Below, piece after piece: positions 60,714 to 64,000 of a stretch of 64,000 bases of DNA; position 1 is the first letter of the stretch, and the number at the start of each line of letters is the position of its first letter. The translations under genes were made by a program, and so were the position numbers. The notes under the pieces are model-generated. The model saw only the letters and a list, made by a program, of their open reading frames with translations. It was not told the DNA's origin and ran no database searches. Origin of the DNA: Cephalotrichum gorgonifer. Its lineage: Eukaryota; Ascomycota; Sordariomycetes; Microascales; Microascaceae. The stretch is from NCBI GenBank assembly GCA_900312665.1, contig ONZQ02000002.1, positions 2,122,985 through 2,186,984 on the forward strand, given 5' to 3'.

Positions 60714-61158
60714 TAGGGAATAGGTGGGGGTTCCTACACCCGGCGGGGGGAGCCTTACGTTTTGCTGGTGTATAGTCCTGCTGTATGCCCTCCTGTTGGA
60801 GGAACCGAGTGACCGTGGCAGGTGTGCACTGTAAGCCAAGCTCGGCGATCAAGTTGTCTGGTGAGATGTACGCACACTGACGAACAAGCCGGAGAATGTA
60901 CCGTTTGTCGCGTGTTGATAACTTGGGCGCGCGGCCGGGGCGTTTCCGCGAGGCACCTGATTCCTGAATTTTGTACCTTGCGACGACTCCAGATATGGTA
61001 CCCATCTTGACGTTGAAGATAGCGGCAATTTCACGATACTTGTAGCCGTTGTTATGGGCGGCGTATATAAGGGATCTCATGTGGGGCGATAGCTCGCATC
61101 GCGGCGTTGGTATCTCCGGATCCATTTCCGGACCCGATTCCGGGGGATTCCGGGGCAT
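60661..61158 (-). CDS. Tc3/mariner-like transposase helix-turn-helix fragment
   Basis: 165 aa starting MPRNPPESG. The central part is a paired helix-turn-helix of Tc1/Tc3-type transposase DNA-binding domains: LSPHMRSLIYAAHNNGYKYR then EIAAIFNVKMGTISGVVARY, followed by RKRPGRAPKLSTRDKRYILRLVRQ and SPDNLIAELGLQCTPATVTRFLQQEG, the second HTH. There is no DDE catalytic domain: the frame ends after a short Pro-rich tail that overlaps the convergent acetyltransferase gene, and nothing on this strand below it continues the protein. So it is either a decayed transposon N-terminus or a captured HTH protein. The tail after DYTPAKR may not be genuine. Expression is unproven. Confidence 0.65.
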   Translation of the reverse strand: MPRNPPESGPEMDPEIPTPRCELSPHMRSLIYAAHNNGYKYREIAAIFNVKMGTISGVVARYKIQESGASRKRPGRAPKLSTRDKRYILRLVRQCAYISPDNLIAELGLQCTPATVTRFLQQEGIQQDYTPAKRKAPPAGCRNPHLFPIRASAPKPPAPPPSQTS

Positions 61159-62119
61159 CTTCAAGAGTGAGGTTGTCAGGTTGTGAGGCTGTGATGTTTT
61201 TTGAGTCTTGAGGTTTGAGGTTTGACCTGGACGCGACGCGACGTTGATTTTACATTTTTGGTGTCCAACTAGTGTTCTGGTCGTCACTTTTGGCCACCGC
61301 TGTACTGGAATCCAGATCTGCGCCTCCCTATCAGCCCCGTCGTGTAATGTTGTAAGAGAGCGCCGTTAGAGGAAGGATGCTACCAGAATCACTGTCTGAG
61401 TTGTCTTTCCTTGACGTCAACGAAAAGTAAGATGATATATCCGATTCTGGGTCCTCTTGTAAGACATTCTCTGACTATGTGGCGTGCTGCACAATAGTGG
61501 AAACAAGGCCCGCTCTTGTACAGTTTTTTTTGTTTTTTTTTTTTTTTTTTTTCCTTTTTGTGCCCATTGGCCTGAAAGATACCAGAGCGTGTCATGAGCA
61601 TAAGACTTCCAAGTTCTAATCGAATTCTCAGCATCACGTAGATTTTGGGTTGTTATATCCCTAGATGATGGCATGAGGTGTTTCAAGAGGTATATTCATA
61701 TAGGATCGCTCCTGCTCCGGAAAACCCACCTGGCTCTGCATAATCAAATACCGGGGTGTGGGTGGATACCTTGGTGGTATTTCCGTACCACACAATTCCC
61801 GTGCCTGAGCCTTGACATCATCATTCACCACCATCAACTACCCTTACCACTCACCACCCTTAATTCGCCTCCCAAACGCCCGGGGAGACACTCCGCGAAC
61901 AAGCATCCCTGCGCGAACACATAATCTCCTCCCATCTACACAGTGATGCGTGTTTCACCGCTCGACTCTTCCAATACGTCACGCTAGCAGCCTACGATTT
62001 CGCTCTTGCCAAACATATCCAGTTGGCTAGCTCCTCGGCCAGCAGTTTCTCGAATCCATACCATGTTCTCATAGCCCCGCTGTTCTCGGAACGAAACGAA
62101 ACCCCCCCTCCCCGTCAAA
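61159..62119. other. Intergenic, HTH fragment / dolichyldiphosphatase
   Basis: About 960 bp with no supported gene. It contains a T-run (61525-61552, an A-run on the minus strand) and the dolichyldiphosphatase promoter. I could not find terminal inverted repeats for the transposase fragment. Confidence 0.5.
61525..61552. repeat. Poly-T tract
   Basis: About 27 T broken by one G. It could be a poly-A relic of a retroposed sequence on the minus strand or a simple microsatellite. Confidence 0.7.
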
Positions 62120-63295
62120 ATGTCCGAAGACGCGAGTCCCCTCGCCTCCCTCTCCCTCACACACGTCTACTATGTTCGTCCCCTTCCCCCCCTTCCCCCC
62201 TATCTCTCCTAACCCAAGCTAACCAAAAACCCCGGTTCACAGGACCCAACAGACCCCGTCTCCCTCCTCTGCGCCTACCTCTCCCTCCTCCCGCAGGCTC
62301 TCATGATTGTCTACGCCACCCTCCTCCTCTCCACCCGCGAGGTGGAGGTCCTCCTCCTCTTCACTGGCCAGCTGGCCTGCGAGGCCGCTAACTTCATCCT
62401 CAAGCGCGTCATCAAGGAGGCACGGCCCCCGCATCTACCGGGGACTAGAGGGTACGGCATGCCGAGCTCGCACGCGCAGTTCGTCGCCTTCTGGTCCCTG
62501 TCGGTGGGACTGTTCATGCTCGTGAGGCATGGCTCTTCCGCGCGGGTTCGTTCTCGGGTAGAAGGCCAGAAGAAGGGTAAGGACGAGGACAAAGGGGAGG
62601 GGGAGGCAAAGGCGGTGGTAGATGGCGCTAAGCCATGGCCGCTTCCCGCCCGGCTACTGATCTCGCTGCTCGCGCTCATGGTGGCAGGCTCGGTTGCCGC
62701 GAGCAGGATCTACCTGGGCTACCACACCCCCCGCCAGGTCCTCGCCGGCCTCTTGGCGGGCACCATCTGCGCCGTCGGTTGGTTCGTCCTCACGAGTGTC
62801 GCGCGGTCCTGGGGCTTGATCGACTGGCTGCTGACCTTACCCCTGGCGCGGATGGTTCTTTTGAGGGACCTGATTGTTGACGAGGATCCGTGCTGGGCGG
62901 GGTGGGAGAGGTGGGAGTGGAGGAAGAGGGATGGAGGTCGGAAGGTGGCTGGTAGCCTGACCAGGGCCGCGGAGAAGATGAAAATTGCTAGGGGGCTGAT
63001 GAAGCTAGCGGGGGAGAGTCTGGTTGCGGCGAGGGAGAGGCGAGTGAAGGCTGGGAACACAGTTGGAGAGGTGGTCAACGAGGCCAGGGAGATGATGAAG
63101 ACGGCTGGGGAGATGATCGAGATGGCCGGGGAAATGATCAAGACGGGCGAGGAGACGATTAGTACGGGGGAGAAGATGAGACCCACAGGTGAGGAAATGA
63201 TTCAGGTGGGCAGGGACATGATAGGTACAGCAGAGGAGGTGATGGAGATAGCTAAGGGGATGATAAAGACGGTGGATGAGCAGACTAGCAAATGA
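62120..63295 (+). CDS. Dolichyldiphosphatase with heptad-repeat tail
   Basis: Two exons, 62120-62173 and 62243-63295, give 368 aa; the junction is LTHVYY/DPTDPVSLLCAY. The enzyme removes a phosphate from dolichyl diphosphate on the ER lumenal side so that the N-glycan carrier can be reused. PAP2 phosphatase motifs are complete: KRVIKEARPPH, MPSSHAQF and ASRIYLGYHTPRQVLAG, with four or five membrane spans. Family members are about 235-250 aa; here an additional 120 residues follow. That tail is charged and helical and ends in nine exact 7-residue units (residues 301-363, consensus EMIKTGE). A 41-residue charged loop (VRSRVEGQKKGKDEDKGEGE...) after PSSH is also longer than usual. The donor gttcgt is weak, but phase and homology support it. 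Confidence 0.9.
63089..63277 (+). repeat. Nine 21-bp coding repeats (heptads)
   Basis: Nine successive 21-bp units related to GAGATGATNAAGACGGGNGAG, all in frame, encode nine heptads (EMMKTAG, EMIEMAG, EMIKTGE, ETISTGE, KMRPTGE, EMIQVGR, DMIGTAE, EVMEIAK, GMIKTVD). Divergence between units suggests an older expansion kept in frame. Confidence 0.85.
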
Positions 63296-64000
63296 ACGGA
63301 GGAGATATGGTAGGAACCCGACTGGCAGATGGCCTGTTTTTATGGGACCAGGAGATGTTGGGATGGCCCTGGTATTTACTAGAAGAGCGCAGAGCAGCAC
63401 TATCCGGACAGAGGAGAGTAGCTCAGAGAGATCGATTGAAAATCAGCAATAAGAGCAATTTCAGGCACTGCACCGTGTAACCTGGCCAAATCTGATGCGT
63501 CTGTGTGTGTGAGCCTGTTCTGAGTCCAGTGAATGCCCTATGCGCTGCGATCAGCCGTTCAAGGGAGTAGAGTGCATTGCTTTCGATGTGTGGGTATACT
63601 AGACACGGTCGAAACGCAACATCGCCGGACGTGACGTGACTCTCAATCTCCCCCCCCCCCCCCCCACCCAAGAGTCGACATCCCCTGGGAAATGGCCATT
63701 CCCACGTGCGGTCCAAGTTCGGGAATGACTCCCAGAGGCCGATTGGGACAAAGATGGGGCGATATTCCAGACATGCCCGCCTCGGCCTACGTAAAGAATT
63801 TATAATGCCCCAAAGATGCCCCAGAGACGTCCTTCCCAGAGACATCCCATCCCAGCACGGAACACGAACCGATGAAATCGAGATAACCCATTGTTATTGT
63901 CATTGAATAATATACTACGAGATGGTAGACAAGGAAAAATGACATAAAAAAAGACCCCCCCGCGGGAGTGGTCCGTCCCCCGACCCCAACCCCAAGTAAC
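63296..64000. other. Right-edge intergenic DNA
   Basis: 705 bp after the dolichyldiphosphatase stop. It contains a C-run at 63651-63665 and no supported gene. Confidence 0.5.

Noticed and set aside
1..64000. CRISPR arrays, prophage or bacterial operon organisation
   Set aside because: No regularly spaced direct repeats; spliced eukaryotic genes throughout.

Overview
The window is nuclear DNA of a filamentous ascomycete fungus (Pezizomycotina, most likely Sordariomycetes). The evidence is widely spaced single genes on both strands, short introns (about 80 to 230 nt) with GTAAGT-like donors, CTAAC-like branch sites and YAG acceptors, pyrimidine-rich leaders, and a fungal gene set: an Ndt80-type VIB-1/XprG regulator, a Zn2Cys6 factor and a short kinesin-3. 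There are no operons and no rRNA, and I saw no convincing tRNA. One run of 384 Ns (22702-23085) is an assembly gap.

Layout. 0.6-10.4 kb is gene dense: a PfkB/ketohexokinase-like sugar kinase (-), a short kinesin-3 (-), an AT-hook chromatin protein (+), the DNA repair enzyme aprataxin/Hnt3 (-) and an NAD kinase (+). 10.9-20.6 kb holds a class II (4EHP-like) eIF4E (-), a large RWD-containing DEAH-box RNA helicase (+) and a Zn2Cys6 regulator (-). 20.6-26.4 kb is empty apart from the gap. 26.4-36.0 kb holds a small fungal membrane protein (+), an active-site-intact rhomboid protease (+) and the DNA polymerase delta catalytic subunit (+). 38.8-41.1 kb is vib-1 (-). 41.1-57.0 kb is a gene desert of almost 16 kb. 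57.0-63.3 kb holds an RNF14-like RBR ubiquitin ligase (-), an intronless GNAT acetyltransferase (+), a transposase-derived helix-turn-helix fragment (-) and dolichyldiphosphatase (+) with an unusual heptad-repeat tail.

The genes are mostly independent housekeeping functions (replication, repair, translation, NADP supply, N-glycosylation, transport) plus two transcription factors; no biosynthetic cluster or defence system is apparent. Intron phases were checked by hand, and every spliced model given below is an exact multiple of three and ends at a stop codon.

The most notable unexplained signals are a dispersed TACTCG/TACTTG hexamer family in non-coding DNA, the nine perfect 21-bp units that add a heptad tail to dolichyldiphosphatase, and the near-16-kb gene-free block upstream of vib-1. 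I did not find evidence for a clearly new multi-gene system.
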